Source: an uncultured Eubacteriales bacterium (GTDB lineage: Bacteria; Bacillota; Clostridia; Oscillospirales; Oscillospiraceae). Taken from it: a stretch of DNA of 64,000 nucleotides. Positions within the stretch are counted from its first letter, which is position 1. Each line of letters begins with the position of its first letter. The stretch is from assembly GCA_900316745.1 (NCBI GenBank), contig ONEB01000009.1:57285-121284 (forward strand), written 5' to 3'. A program made the position numbers and the translations under genes. The notes under the pieces are model-generated. The model saw only the letters and a list, made by a program, of their open reading frames with translations. It made no database searches and was not told where the DNA came from. Positions 18,431 through 28,648 of this stretch are shown here, piece by piece.

Positions 18431-19480
18431 ATGGCTCAAAAGAAAAAACAGGAACGGGGCGCAGTCTACCGCGACGAGGTGCGCCGCCTCCGCGCCGAGG
18501 GGCCGGAGCGGCTGTATGTGCTCTGCGGCGAAGAGGAATACCTGCGCGAGCAGTTTCTCGCGGAGCTGAAAAAGATCTGCCTCCCCGGCGGGGAGGACGA
18601 TTTCAGCTACCACCGCTTTGACGGCGCGACGCTTTCGCTGAGCGCCCTTTCGGATGCGGTGGACGCCGTGCCGTTTCTGACCGACCGCACGCTTCTGGAG
18701 GTGCGCGGGTACGACACGAATAAGCTCGCCGAGGCGGACGCAAAGCGCCTGATTGCCCTCACGGAGGATCTGCCGGACTACTGCACGCTGGTGTTCGTCA
18801 TGGACGGCGCTTTCGCGCTCGACGGGCGGCTGAAGGTCTCCAAGGCGCTTCAGAAGCAGGGACGCGTGCTGGCCTTTCAGGGGCAGGACAGCGCCACGCT
18901 CGTCAAGTGGGTGGCGCGCCGTTTTGACGCCGTGGGAAAGCGCGTCACCGTGCCGGACGCGGAGTATCTCATCATGATCACGGGCGGACTCATGAACCGC
19001 ATGATCCCCGAAATCGAAAAGGTGGGGGCTTTTGCCAGAGGCGAGGCGGTCACGCGCGCAGACATCGACGCCGTGGTGCAGAAGGTGCCGGACGCCGTCG
19101 TGTTTGAGATGACGGATCTCATCGCCGAGCGGCGGGGTGACGCCGTCATGCAGAAGCTCTCCGAGCTCCTCTCCGATAAAAACAACGATCCCATCGCGCT
19201 GCTTGCGGCGGTGGGCAACCAGATGCGCCGCCTCTATGCCGCCAAATGCGCGCAGGCGGAGCGGCTGAGCACCTCCGACCTCATGGCGCTGTGCGGTGTG
19301 CGGTATGATTTCATCGCCCAGAAGCTCGCCCGGAGCGCGCGCGGCTACTCCATGCGTCAGCTTGAGCGCGCGGTGCAGCTGTGCGCCGAGACGGACTTTG
19401 CCATGAAGCGCTCCGGCACGGACAACGCTGAACTCTTAAAAGAGCTCCTGCTGCGCCTGCTCGCGGAGGCAGAGGCATGA
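18431..19480 (+). CDS. holA: DNA polymerase III delta subunit (clamp loader)
   Basis: The 349-residue protein fits HolA: a degenerate AAA+ N-terminal module (VLCGEEEYLREQFLAEL), a PFLTDRTLLEVR segment that contacts the clamp, and a helical collar domain at the C terminus (FAMKRSGTDNAELLKELLLRL). It opens the beta clamp during loading. ATG 18431 follows GGAG (18419-18422) by eight bases; GTG 18422 is less likely. The end overlaps rnmV by four bases. Confidence 0.92.
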   Translation: MAQKKKQERGAVYRDEVRRLRAEGPERLYVLCGEEEYLREQFLAELKKICLPGGEDDFSYHRFDGATLSLSALSDAVDAVPFLTDRTLLEVRGYDTNKLAEADAKRLIALTEDLPDYCTLVFVMDGAFALDGRLKVSKALQKQGRVLAFQGQDSATLVKWVARRFDAVGKRVTVPDAEYLIMITGGLMNRMIPEIEKVGAFARGEAVTRADIDAVVQKVPDAVVFEMTDLIAERRGDAVMQKLSELLSDKNNDPIALLAAVGNQMRRLYAAKCAQAERLSTSDLMALCGVRYDFIAQKLARSARGYSMRQLERAVQLCAETDFAMKRSGTDNAELLKELLLRLLAEAEA

Positions 19481-20061
19481 TCCGCGTCAAAGAGGCCATC
19501 GTCGTCGAGGGACGGTATGACGCCAACACCCTGCGCCAGATCGTGGATGCGCCCGTGTTCGAGACGGGCGGCTTCGGCGTGTTCAACGACCGCGAGCGCT
19601 TAAAGCTCCTGCGCCTCGCCGCCGAGACGCGCGGGCTCATCATCCTCACGGATTCGGACGGCGCGGGCTTTGTCATCCGGCGGTATCTCTCCGGCGCGAT
19701 TGATCCGAAGCGCGTCAGACACGCCTACATCCCCGACGTCTACGGCAAGGAGCGCCGCAAGCGCACCGCCTCCAGGGAGGGAAAGCTCGGCGTCGAGGGC
19801 ATGCGCCCCGAGGTGATCGTAGAGGCTCTTCGCCGCGCCGGCGCGACAATCGAGGGCGAGGGCTCCGGCCGCGCCCCCGGCGGCATCACAAAGGCCGACC
19901 TCTACGCCGCCGGACTCTCCGGCAGACCCGACAGCGCTGAACGGCGGCGCGCGCTCTTAAAGGCGCTGGATCTCCCCGAGCGCATGAGCCCGAACGCCAT
20001 GCTCCGCGCGCTGGAGCTGCTCTACACACGCGAGGAGTTCCGGGCGAAGTTTGTTGAATGA
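19477..20061 (+). CDS. rnmV: Ribonuclease M5 (5S rRNA maturation)
   Basis: The 194-residue protein begins with a Toprim domain: IVVEGRYDA (catalytic Glu) and [10 protein letters not shown] (DxD). It is followed by a domain typical of RNase M5, which cuts the 5S rRNA precursor in low- and high-GC Firmicutes. It starts inside the holA stop (ATGA), so translation is coupled. No 5S rRNA gene is nearby. A clear terminator follows. Confidence 0.92.
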   Translation: MIRVKEAIVVEGRYDANTLRQIVDAPVFETGGFGVFNDRERLKLLRLAAETRGLIILTDSDGAGFVIRRYLSGAIDPKRVRHAYIPDVYGKERRKRTASREGKLGVEGMRPEVIVEALRRAGATIEGEGSGRAPGGITKADLYAAGLSGRPDSAERRRALLKALDLPERMSPNAMLRALELLYTREEFRAKFVE

Positions 20062-20062
20062 A

Positions 20063-20094
20063 AAAACCCCGCTGTCATCTTACAGCGGGGTTTT
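20063..20094 (+). terminator. Intrinsic terminator after rnmV
   Basis: A 13-bp stem (20063-20075 with 20082-20094), AAAACCCCGCTGT/ACAGCGGGGTTTT, usable on both strands. Confidence 0.9.
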
Positions 20095-20220
20095 CCTTAG
20101 TCTGTATGTTTTTCCGGCAGAACCAGATCCGCGCCCGTGTGCCGTCTCCGCATCGTGGATCGCCTCACAGACGGCCGAGACGCCGTCTAAGTCTGATGCC
20201 GCCGCCGGACGGATCACCAT
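20080..20220 (-). pseudogene. N-terminal remnant of a GNAT acetyltransferase gene
   Basis: On minus, a 46-codon frame starts [17 protein letters not shown] and continues [10 protein letters not shown], which resembles the first beta strand and helix of GNAT-family N-acetyltransferases. An AGAAGG site precedes the ATG. The match fades after about 30 residues and the frame ends inside the rnmV terminator, so nearly all of the enzyme is missing. I read this as a decayed gene. The identification rests on pattern only. Confidence 0.5.
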
Positions 20221-20362
20221 CTCGATCGCCTTCTTTCTTCACAGGGATACATAATTCCAGCATAGAATCAGACGGAAAACCGGCGAATTCGATATTTTGC
20301 GGCGTATCCCAACGATCTTCCACAATTTCTTGTATTTTTTTCGTGCATTCCGGTGGCGGATG

Positions 20363-20371
20363 TGTTATACT
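20363..20371 (+). promoter_or_regulatory. Extended -10 promoter for nrdR
   Basis: TGTTATACT: a TG extended element one base before the -10 TATACT (20366-20371), about 40 bases before the nrdR ATG. The -35 is weak, as is usual for this class. Confidence 0.55.
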
Positions 20372-20408
20372 AAATTTACATAACATTGTTTTCGAGAGGA
20401 GACGCCCT

Positions 20409-20867
20409 ATGAAGTGCCCGTTTTGCGGTTTTGCCGAGAGCAAAGTCATCGATTCCCGTCCCGCCGAGGAGGGCGCGACGATCCGCCGCCGCCGCGAGTG
20501 CCTTGCCTGCTCCAAGCGCTTTACCACATACGAGATCGTCGAGAGCCTGCCGCTCGTGGTCATCAAGCGCGACGGCAGCCGCCAGTCATTCGACAAGAGC
20601 AAGCTCATCAACGGCATGGTGCGCGCCTGCGATAAGCGCAAGGTGCCGCTGTCCGTTCTGGAGGAGATTGCCGACGAGATCGAGCAGCAGCTCCAGAGCG
20701 CTCTGGAACGCGAGATCACGACCGAGGAGGTCGGCGAGCTGGTCATGCGCCGGCTGAAAGATGTGGACGAGGTCGCCTACGTCCGCTTCGCCAGCGTGTA
20801 CCGCCAGTTCAAGGATATCGACACGTTCATGCAGGAGCTGACGAAGATCCTCAACAGCAGAGATTAA
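20409..20867 (+). CDS. nrdR: Transcriptional repressor NrdR
   Basis: The 152-residue protein has the N-terminal zinc ribbon (CPFC ... CLAC), the linked RRRREC and RFTTYE motifs, and the ATP-cone domain ([17 protein letters not shown]) that senses ATP/dATP. NrdR represses ribonucleotide reductase genes. AGGAG precedes the ATG at 20409. Its stop codon overlaps that of the convergent DUF421 gene by three or four bases. No nrd gene is in the window. Confidence 0.97.
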   Translation: MKCPFCGFAESKVIDSRPAEEGATIRRRRECLACSKRFTTYEIVESLPLVVIKRDGSRQSFDKSKLINGMVRACDKRKVPLSVLEEIADEIEQQLQSALEREITTEEVGELVMRRLKDVDEVAYVRFASVYRQFKDIDTFMQELTKILNSRD

Positions 20868-21541
20868 GCGTTTTCCCGCGCCGCAAAATAGACCTGCCCG
20901 CTGTCGCTCAAAAGCAGGAGGTACACGTCCTCGCTGTGCTCCGCGCCATGGCGGGCTAGCTCTGCGTCGAGCCAGCGCTGATCCCTGCCCATGCGTCTGA
21001 GGTTTTTTGACAGTACCCGCCCGTCGGAAATCACGGCGGTGAAGCGCCCTGTGTCCTGCGGCGTCAGGTTCATCAGCTGCGCGGTCACGGGCCTGTTCTC
21101 CGCGCTCAGGATCACGTTCAGCTGTCCGCTCGTCTCCAAAACGGCGCGCGCGACGCTGGCGATATCCTCCACGCCCTGATTGCGCAGCTCCTGCAGAAGC
21201 TCCTCCGGCGTGAAGCGGTTTCGCTGCATTTCCCGCTGCATGATCTTCCCGTTTTCGATGATGACGCTCGGCCTGCCGAAGAGCGCGAGCCGGAGCTTCA
21301 CGCTCCTGAGCGCCGCGACCGAGAGCAGGTATTCCAGCACGAACAGCAGCAGCACCGGCGCGATTCCCCGCGTCAGCGGCACGTCCGCATTCTCGATCGG
21401 AATCACCGCGACGTCCGCCACCAGCACCGTCACCACCAGCTCCGACAGCTCCAGATCGCCCAGCTGCCGCTTTCCCATCAGGCGCATCGACGCAATGATC
21501 ACGGCATAGACGATCGCTGTGCGCAGCAGAACCACACCCAT
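20864..21541 (-). CDS. DUF421 (YetF-type) membrane protein
   Basis: The 225-residue protein has three N-terminal membrane helices (including [22 protein letters not shown]) with the conserved [10 protein letters not shown] motif, then a cytoplasmic or extracellular alpha/beta domain ([23 protein letters not shown]). Relatives in Bacillus (YetF, YdfR) are spore or membrane proteins of unclear function. The start MGVVLLR at 21541 follows AAAGGTGGGG. It diverges from dapF across 67 bases. Confidence 0.9.
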   Translation of the reverse strand: MGVVLLRTAIVYAVIIASMRLMGKRQLGDLELSELVVTVLVADVAVIPIENADVPLTRGIAPVLLLFVLEYLLSVAALRSVKLRLALFGRPSVIIENGKIMQREMQRNRFTPEELLQELRNQGVEDIASVARAVLETSGQLNVILSAENRPVTAQLMNLTPQDTGRFTAVISDGRVLSKNLRRMGRDQRWLDAELARHGAEHSEDVYLLLLSDSGQVYFAARENA

Positions 21542-21608
21542 AAAAACCCCACCTTTCTCCGGCTTAGTATGCGCGTGCCGGGCGGGAACTATACAGGAGT
21601 GAACCAAC

Positions 21609-22442
21609 TTGAAGTTTACGAAAATGCAGGGCTGCGGCAATGACTATATCTATGTCAACGCCCTCGAGGAGACCGTCGCAGATCCCTCCGCCGCCGCAAT
21701 GCGCCTCTCCGACCGCCATTTCGGCATCGGCGGCGACGGGCTGGTGCTGATCCGCCCGTCGGAGAAGGCGGATTTTTTCATGGATATGTACAACGCCGAC
21801 GGCTCGCGCTCCGAGATGTGCGGCAATGCCATCCGCTGCGTGGGCAAATACGTCCACGACCGCGGACTCACGGAGAAAACCGAGCTCACGATCGAGACGC
21901 TCGGCGGCGTCAAAACGCTCTGGCTCACGCTGGAAAACGGCGCGGTCAGCTCCGTGCGCGTCTGCATGGGCGAGCCGCGGTTTGCAAGCGCCGAGATCCC
22001 CGTCGCGGATGACGCGCCGACGTTTTTGCGCCGGTCGATCGAGGTGTGCTCGCGCCAGTGGCAGGTAAGCGCCGTGAACACCGGAAACCCGCACTGCGTC
22101 GTCTTCACCGAAGACCCCTACGCGCTGGACTTTTCGCGCATCGGCCCGGCGTTTGAGCACCATCCGGTGTTTCCCGCCCGGGCGAATATCGAGTTTGTAA
22201 AGGTCATCGACCACAATACGCTCAAAATGCGCGTCTGGGAGCGCGGCAGCGGCGAAACGCTCGCCTGCGGCACGGGCGCCTGCGCCTCGCTCGCGGTGTC
22301 GGCGCTGCTGGGCAAAACGGGTGACGAAGCCGATGTGCTGCTCACCGGCGGGCGGCTGCACATCGCGTGGGATCGCAAGGACAATCTGCTTTACATGACC
22401 GGCCCCGCCGAATTTGTGTTCGACGGCGAGGTCACGCTCTGA
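21609..22442 (+). CDS. dapF: Diaminopimelate epimerase
   Basis: The 277-residue protein has both catalytic cysteines in their usual settings (SEMCGNAIRC and ETLACGTGACAS) and the N-terminal MQGCGNDY. It converts LL- to meso-diaminopimelate for lysine and peptidoglycan. The start is TTG at 21609, with AGGAG at 21595-21599; there is no better ATG before the conserved KFTKMQG start. Confidence 0.96.
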   Translation: MKFTKMQGCGNDYIYVNALEETVADPSAAAMRLSDRHFGIGGDGLVLIRPSEKADFFMDMYNADGSRSEMCGNAIRCVGKYVHDRGLTEKTELTIETLGGVKTLWLTLENGAVSSVRVCMGEPRFASAEIPVADDAPTFLRRSIEVCSRQWQVSAVNTGNPHCVVFTEDPYALDFSRIGPAFEHHPVFPARANIEFVKVIDHNTLKMRVWERGSGETLACGTGACASLAVSALLGKTGDEADVLLTGGRLHIAWDRKDNLLYMTGPAEFVFDGEVTL

Positions 22443-22466
22443 TTCTGGATAGGGAGGTATGCATTT

Positions 22467-23147
22467 ATGAGACAGATTATCGACGATACGAATGTTGTGT
22501 TTGCCAAGGCCGCCGCTGCGGTTGCCGCGCTCGTGGAGCGCAAGCCTGACGCCGTCATCGGCATCACGGAGGTGGACATGCCGGAGACGTTCTTTGCCGC
22601 GCTTCGCGACAGCGGCGTGTCCTTTGCCAATGTCACGTTCTGCAATGCCTGCGAGCTCTCCGGCGAGGCCGGGCAGGGCGCTCAGGCGCAGGCGGCAAAG
22701 CTGCGGGCGCTTTTGTATGACGCGGTGCAGCCCGGAAAGGTGCTGCTGCCGACGATGGAGGACTATGACGCCGCGATCCGCGCCGCCGGCGGGATGGATC
22801 TCGTGATCCTCGGCATCGGGGAGCGCGGGCACATCGCTTATGATGAGCCGGGCGTGGACTTCGGCACCGGCACGCACGAAAACAAGCTCGCCGACGTCAC
22901 GCGCAATGCGCTCGCGGAAGCGTTCGGCGGCATCGACAATGTGCCCACCCACGGCGTCACCATGGGCATTGCGACGATCTTCGCGGCAAAGCAGATCATG
23001 CTGCTCGCGTTCGGCGAGGATAAGGCCAACGCCGCGCAGAAAACGCTGGAGGGAAGACCCGAGACATTCATCCCGGCGTCGTTTTTGCAGTTGCACACAG
23101 ATGTGTCCGTGTATCTGGACCGCGCCGCCGCCTCGAAAATGGGCTGA
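22467..23147 (+). CDS. NagB-like sugar-phosphate isomerase family protein with altered catalytic residues
   Basis: The 226-residue protein has the NagB/RpiA fold signatures: LVILGIGERGHIAYDEP (117-128 region) and THGVTMGIATIFAAKQI near the C terminus. In E. coli glucosamine-6-phosphate deaminase the proton-relay residues are Asp72, Asp141, His143 and Glu148. Here His122 and Glu127 are kept, but the Asp141 position is Arg120 (GERGH instead of GNDGH), and the Asp72 region reads NACEL instead of NMDEY. It may use another substrate or be non-catalytic. A GGAGG site precedes the ATG. Confidence 0.8.
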   Translation: MRQIIDDTNVVFAKAAAAVAALVERKPDAVIGITEVDMPETFFAALRDSGVSFANVTFCNACELSGEAGQGAQAQAAKLRALLYDAVQPGKVLLPTMEDYDAAIRAAGGMDLVILGIGERGHIAYDEPGVDFGTGTHENKLADVTRNALAEAFGGIDNVPTHGVTMGIATIFAAKQIMLLAFGEDKANAAQKTLEGRPETFIPASFLQLHTDVSVYLDRAAASKMG

Positions 23148-23160
23148 CCAAAAAGAAACA

Positions 23161-23209
23161 GCGCTGCCCCCACATTGCATGATGCAAGTGGGGGCAGCGC
23201 GGCTTTTTT
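23161..23209. terminator. Bidirectional terminator between nagB-like and kinase genes
   Basis: A 13-bp stem GCGCTGCCCCCAC (23161-23173) with 23188-23200, with a further TTGCAT-type inner pairing. T6 follows on plus and an A-rich stretch precedes it for minus. Confidence 0.85.
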
Positions 23210-24282
23210 CAATTGTTTTCCGAATAATAATCGTCGTCCGACAGCGCGTCCGAGAGCGCTATGCGGAAATCGCGGGCGCATTCCTGTGCGTCCGGCTTTG
23301 CGGGGGCGTGCAGTATGGCTTTTCCCGAGGCCGCCAGCGGCAGAATGACATGTACGGCCGCGCCGCTTCCGCGGCTGCTCTCGATCAGCAGCGAGCCGCC
23401 CAGATCTTCCGCGGCGGCAAAGCAGACCGGAAGCCCGTAGCCCGCGTGCTGCTGCCGGGCATGGGGAAGCACGCCCATGCTGTAAGCGTGAAAGATATCC
23501 GTGAGCACGCCGTCGGGGAAGCCCGAGCCCGTGTCGTGGACGCGCAGATGCACGGTGCGCGTGCCTTTCGTGAGGCTTACGGTGACGTTGTCCCTGCAGC
23601 TCTTGATCGCGTTGGACAGCAGATTCAGCAGGAGCGTCTCATAAAGCTCCGGGCTCATGCGCACGCCGCAGGCGGATTCCGGCAGCGTGAGAGAGACGCG
23701 GATGCCCCGGCGGTCCAGCAGGGTCTGCACGTTCTCCAGAATGGAGCCGGTGAGCGCCGCGCAGTCCACGACGTGCTCGGCGGGATGGACGCCGCCCTGC
23801 AAAAGCTGCTGAAGCGTGCTCGCGTTTTGCACCCAGCGCCGCAGCTGATCGGTCGCGTGCTCCAGCCGCGCCGCGTAGTGCCGGAATGTGAGATCCTCCC
23901 GTTCGGCGGCTGAGGCGGAAAAGTAGGCCGAGGAGAGCCCGAGCTCCAACGAAAACAGATCGCTCGGCACCAGAATGTGCGGAAACGGCACGTCCCTGCG
24001 CACGGGCACAAGCCGGAAGATCCGCAGTCCGGGCATGGACGAGAGCACGACGCAGAACGCCTGCCCCTTGATTTTTGCCGTGGCAAAAAACGCGCTCGCC
24101 TGATGCAGCGCCACGTGCTCCGGCAGGAGCCTGCGGATGGCAGTGCCGGGGATCACATCGCCGAAGAGCGTTCTTGCCGCTTGATTCAGAAACCGTACGG
24201 TTCGTCCGCTTACGCCGATCACCGGCTGTGCGTCCTGCTCATAGAGCAGGGAAATTGCTTCCATCGAGGCTGTTTTCTGCAT
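23209..24282 (-). CDS. Soluble sensor histidine kinase-like ATPase
   Basis: The 357-residue protein has no membrane helix. An N-terminal PAS-like region (EQDAQPVIGVSGRTVRFLN) is followed by a helical segment and a C-terminal HATPase domain with N box (LLLNLLSNAIKS), G1 (VHDTGSGFPDG) and G2 (GYGLPVCFAAAEDLGG). The helical segment lacks the usual H-box (HELRTPL type); HYAARLEHATDQL is the only candidate. It could be a divergent kinase or an ATPase that binds a partner. The start MQKTASM has AAGGTGGTG upstream. No response regulator is adjacent. Confidence 0.75.
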   Translation of the reverse strand: MQKTASMEAISLLYEQDAQPVIGVSGRTVRFLNQAARTLFGDVIPGTAIRRLLPEHVALHQASAFFATAKIKGQAFCVVLSSMPGLRIFRLVPVRRDVPFPHILVPSDLFSLELGLSSAYFSASAAEREDLTFRHYAARLEHATDQLRRWVQNASTLQQLLQGGVHPAEHVVDCAALTGSILENVQTLLDRRGIRVSLTLPESACGVRMSPELYETLLLNLLSNAIKSCRDNVTVSLTKGTRTVHLRVHDTGSGFPDGVLTDIFHAYSMGVLPHARQQHAGYGLPVCFAAAEDLGGSLLIESSRGSGAAVHVILPLAASGKAILHAPAKPDAQECARDFRIALSDALSDDDYYSENN

Positions 24283-24469
24283 CTTTTTACACCACCTTAT
24301 ATTGAAATTGAAGCACATTTCAAGGCGTATTTCAAGTGCAATTGCACCGCCTCTGCGGAAAAAGCGACAGCCCCTTGTGCATTTTGTGATAAAATGCGCA
24401 ATCTTTCCGGCCTCAGAGCGCGGATTCCTCGGCAAAGTGGAAAACCTTTCTTGAAAGTGAAAGAATTTA

Positions 24470-24498
24470 TTGCGCTTTTCTGGAAAATGTAATAGAAT
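24470..24498 (+). promoter_or_regulatory. Promoter of gap
   Basis: -35 TTGCGC (24470-24475), 17-base spacer, -10 TAGAAT (24493-24498), about 65 bases before the gap start. Upstream at 24300-24345 there are direct copies of ATTTCAAG, an operator-like arrangement between gap and the divergent kinase gene. Confidence 0.6.
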
Positions 24499-24508
24499 GA
24501 ACCCATGA

Positions 24509-26927
<2,419 letters not shown>

Positions 26928-26942
26928 AAGCGCCGACCGACC

Positions 26943-26974
26943 AAAAACCGCTCTGTGAAAACAGAGCGGTTTTT
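26943..26974. terminator. Intrinsic terminator after the SLH gene
   Basis: A 14-bp stem (26943-26956 with 26961-26974) and GAAA loop; T-rich on both outer sides. Confidence 0.92.
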
Positions 26975-27000
26975 CTTGTATATCGACATCAAAAAACTTG

Positions 27001-28029
27001 TTAGCTGTTAGGATTTCCTTTCCCATGGGCATCGGTCAGAAAATACCTGACAAATATAAATCCTAACAGTAAAATAATCCCTTCCAACACATAAAACAGT
27101 CCTAATTCTGCGGTTCCATAGCTCGAGGCAGGAGCCCCTTCTACAGAGCGTTCTCCGAGCACATCCTCGAGATCCTCATCCGGAATTTCGGCACCGTTTC
27201 GATAATACTTCGTTTGGAAAGGAGAGATGGAAACGCTGTCGGCAATCTCGGTGAAATGCAGGAATGGCGCTCCCTGATATTCGATTCTGCGAATCAAGGA
27301 CGGATCCTCCTGAAACGGATTTTGCCCGGATTTGTTATTGAACCCGCAAACGCCGTACGCATCGATTTCGGAAAGATCATTTACACAATATGTGACACAG
27401 TATTTCGCCGATCCGATTGTTACGACGGCCGCGTTGACCCATCTGTAGTCAGAGTCATCACAGCCGACAAATCTGTAGTTCCCGAATATGCCCTTCTCAA
27501 GACAGGCAAGCCCGCATGCGCCGGGATATTCTTTTTCTCCGTAGAGCACGTACAAACGGTTCCCAATCGCCTGTCTCTCCAAAATATCGGCTGAAACTTC
27601 ATCATTGAAATGGTATGCATTGATTGCCCCCTCAAGGTCAGCCGTAGAGTCTACGGACACATCAAATTCATGCATATAGAATCCAACGGCGCATGCAAGC
27701 GTTATGACGGCAGACAAAACAGCGCAGAGTATTTTTTTAATGATATGCCTGTCATTCATAAGGGAGATCAGCTTTTGCGCTGTAACCGTCACTTGTTTTT
27801 TGGAGATATCGTCTCCTGCAATGCGCTCTGCGCCAAGAAGCTCCGCAACGTTGATGTTCAGCACTTCGCAGATACCCGGAAGCAGCGCATAATCAGGCAT
27901 CGTCTTTCCCGTCTCCCAACGGGAAACAGATTTCTGACTGACACCAAGCTTCTCGGCGAGCTGCTCCTGCGTGAGTCCGTTCTCTTTTCGGATGTCCCGA
28001 ATGAAAGAGCCGATCTTTTCCTGATTCAT
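27001..28029 (-). CDS. XRE-family regulator with two membrane helices
   Basis: The 342-residue protein starts with an HTH domain (residues 5-60; LTQEQLAEKLGVSQKSVSRWETGK), then a helix at about 100-117 (IIKKILCAVLSAVITLACAV), a domain of about 190 residues with several Cys, and a second helix near 310-330. This is the layout of membrane-anchored XRE proteins in Clostridia whose outer domain may sense a ligand. The function is unknown. AGGAGG precedes the ATG. No partner gene is adjacent. Confidence 0.82.
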   Translation of the reverse strand: MNQEKIGSFIRDIRKENGLTQEQLAEKLGVSQKSVSRWETGKTMPDYALLPGICEVLNINVAELLGAERIAGDDISKKQVTVTAQKLISLMNDRHIIKKILCAVLSAVITLACAVGFYMHEFDVSVDSTADLEGAINAYHFNDEVSADILERQAIGNRLYVLYGEKEYPGACGLACLEKGIFGNYRFVGCDDSDYRWVNAAVVTIGSAKYCVTYCVNDLSEIDAYGVCGFNNKSGQNPFQEDPSLIRRIEYQGAPFLHFTEIADSVSISPFQTKYYRNGAEIPDEDLEDVLGERSVEGAPASSYGTAELGLFYVLEGIILLLGFIFVRYFLTDAHGKGNPNS

Positions 28030-28139
28030 TTATTCCGCCTCCTTCCGTACCTGCCTCTATGATATATCCGAAAGACAAAAATGTACAGGACATGAAGTGA
28101 GTATTTGATGATCGGGCATCTAAAAGCCGATGAAAGGGA

Positions 28140-28168
28140 TTGTGTCCCTGAAAAATCTGTGATATGAT
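28140..28168 (+). promoter_or_regulatory. Promoter of the SMR exporter leader
   Basis: -35 TTGTGT (28140-28145), 17-base spacer, -10 TATGAT (28163-28168). Transcription would start just before the folded leader at 28,175. Confidence 0.6.
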
Positions 28169-28174
28169 AACCAT

Positions 28175-28256
28175 GCTTTCCTGCTGCCGAGTAGGGGAGC
28201 CGGTGTTTGTTTCCCATCATTAGGCCTTTGAAGATGTGGAGCAAGCGCCTTTTTTT
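28175..28256 (+). promoter_or_regulatory. Candidate riboswitch/attenuator leader (guanidine-type suspected)
   Basis: A hairpin CCTGCT/AGTAGG with loop GCCG (28180-28195) starts near the predicted transcript end. Downstream, AGGC (28222-28225) pairs with GCCT (28247-28250), plus TTG with CAA, to make a weak terminator ending in T7. The hairpin loop GCC can instead pair with GGC at 28223-28225 and would break that terminator. This loop-to-terminator switch, in front of an SMR exporter, suggests a guanidine riboswitch, perhaps class IV (mepA motif). I could not check it against the family consensus. Confidence 0.45.
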
Positions 28257-28275
28257 GTTTTTGGGAGGTACGGCT

Positions 28276-28596
28276 ATGGATTGGGTGATTCTCACGATCG
28301 CGGGACTGCTGGAGTGCTTCTGGGCGACGTTCATGAAGCTCTCTGACGGCTTTACAAAGCCCGGCTATACGATCCTCACGGTCATCGGCATGATCGCGAG
28401 CATGGCGCTTCTGGCGCACGCGACGAAGACGCTGCCGCTCGGCACGGCCTACGCCATCTGGACGGGCATCGGCGCGGTCGGCTCGGTCGTGGTCGGCATT
28501 TTGCTGTTTAAAGAACCCGCCACCGCCGCGCGCATCCTCTTCGCCTCACTCATCGTCGTCGGCCTTGTGGGCTTAAAGCTCACGGCCGGGGAATAA
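28276..28596 (+). CDS. SMR-family exporter (SugE/Gdx-like)
   Basis: The 106-residue protein has four membrane helices with the conserved membrane Glu in the first helix (AGLLECFWATFMKLS) and the GTAYAIWTGIGAVG signature. The WATFMK pattern and the GxGAVGS motif fit the SugE/Gdx branch, whose members export guanidinium by proton exchange, rather than multidrug EmrE. GGGAGG precedes ATG 28276. The upstream attenuator-like leader supports regulation by a small ligand. Confidence 0.9.
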   Translation: MDWVILTIAGLLECFWATFMKLSDGFTKPGYTILTVIGMIASMALLAHATKTLPLGTAYAIWTGIGAVGSVVVGILLFKEPATAARILFASLIVVGLVGLKLTAGE

Positions 28597-28602
28597 AGAA
28601 AA

Positions 28603-28640
28603 CCGCCGCATTCGCAGTTGCGCGAGCGCGGCGGCTTTTT
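28603..28640 (+). terminator. Intrinsic terminator after the SMR gene
   Basis: CCGCCGC (28603-28609) pairs with GCGGCGG (28628-28634), followed by CTTTTT. Confidence 0.85.
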
Positions 28641-28648
28641 ATGTGGTT

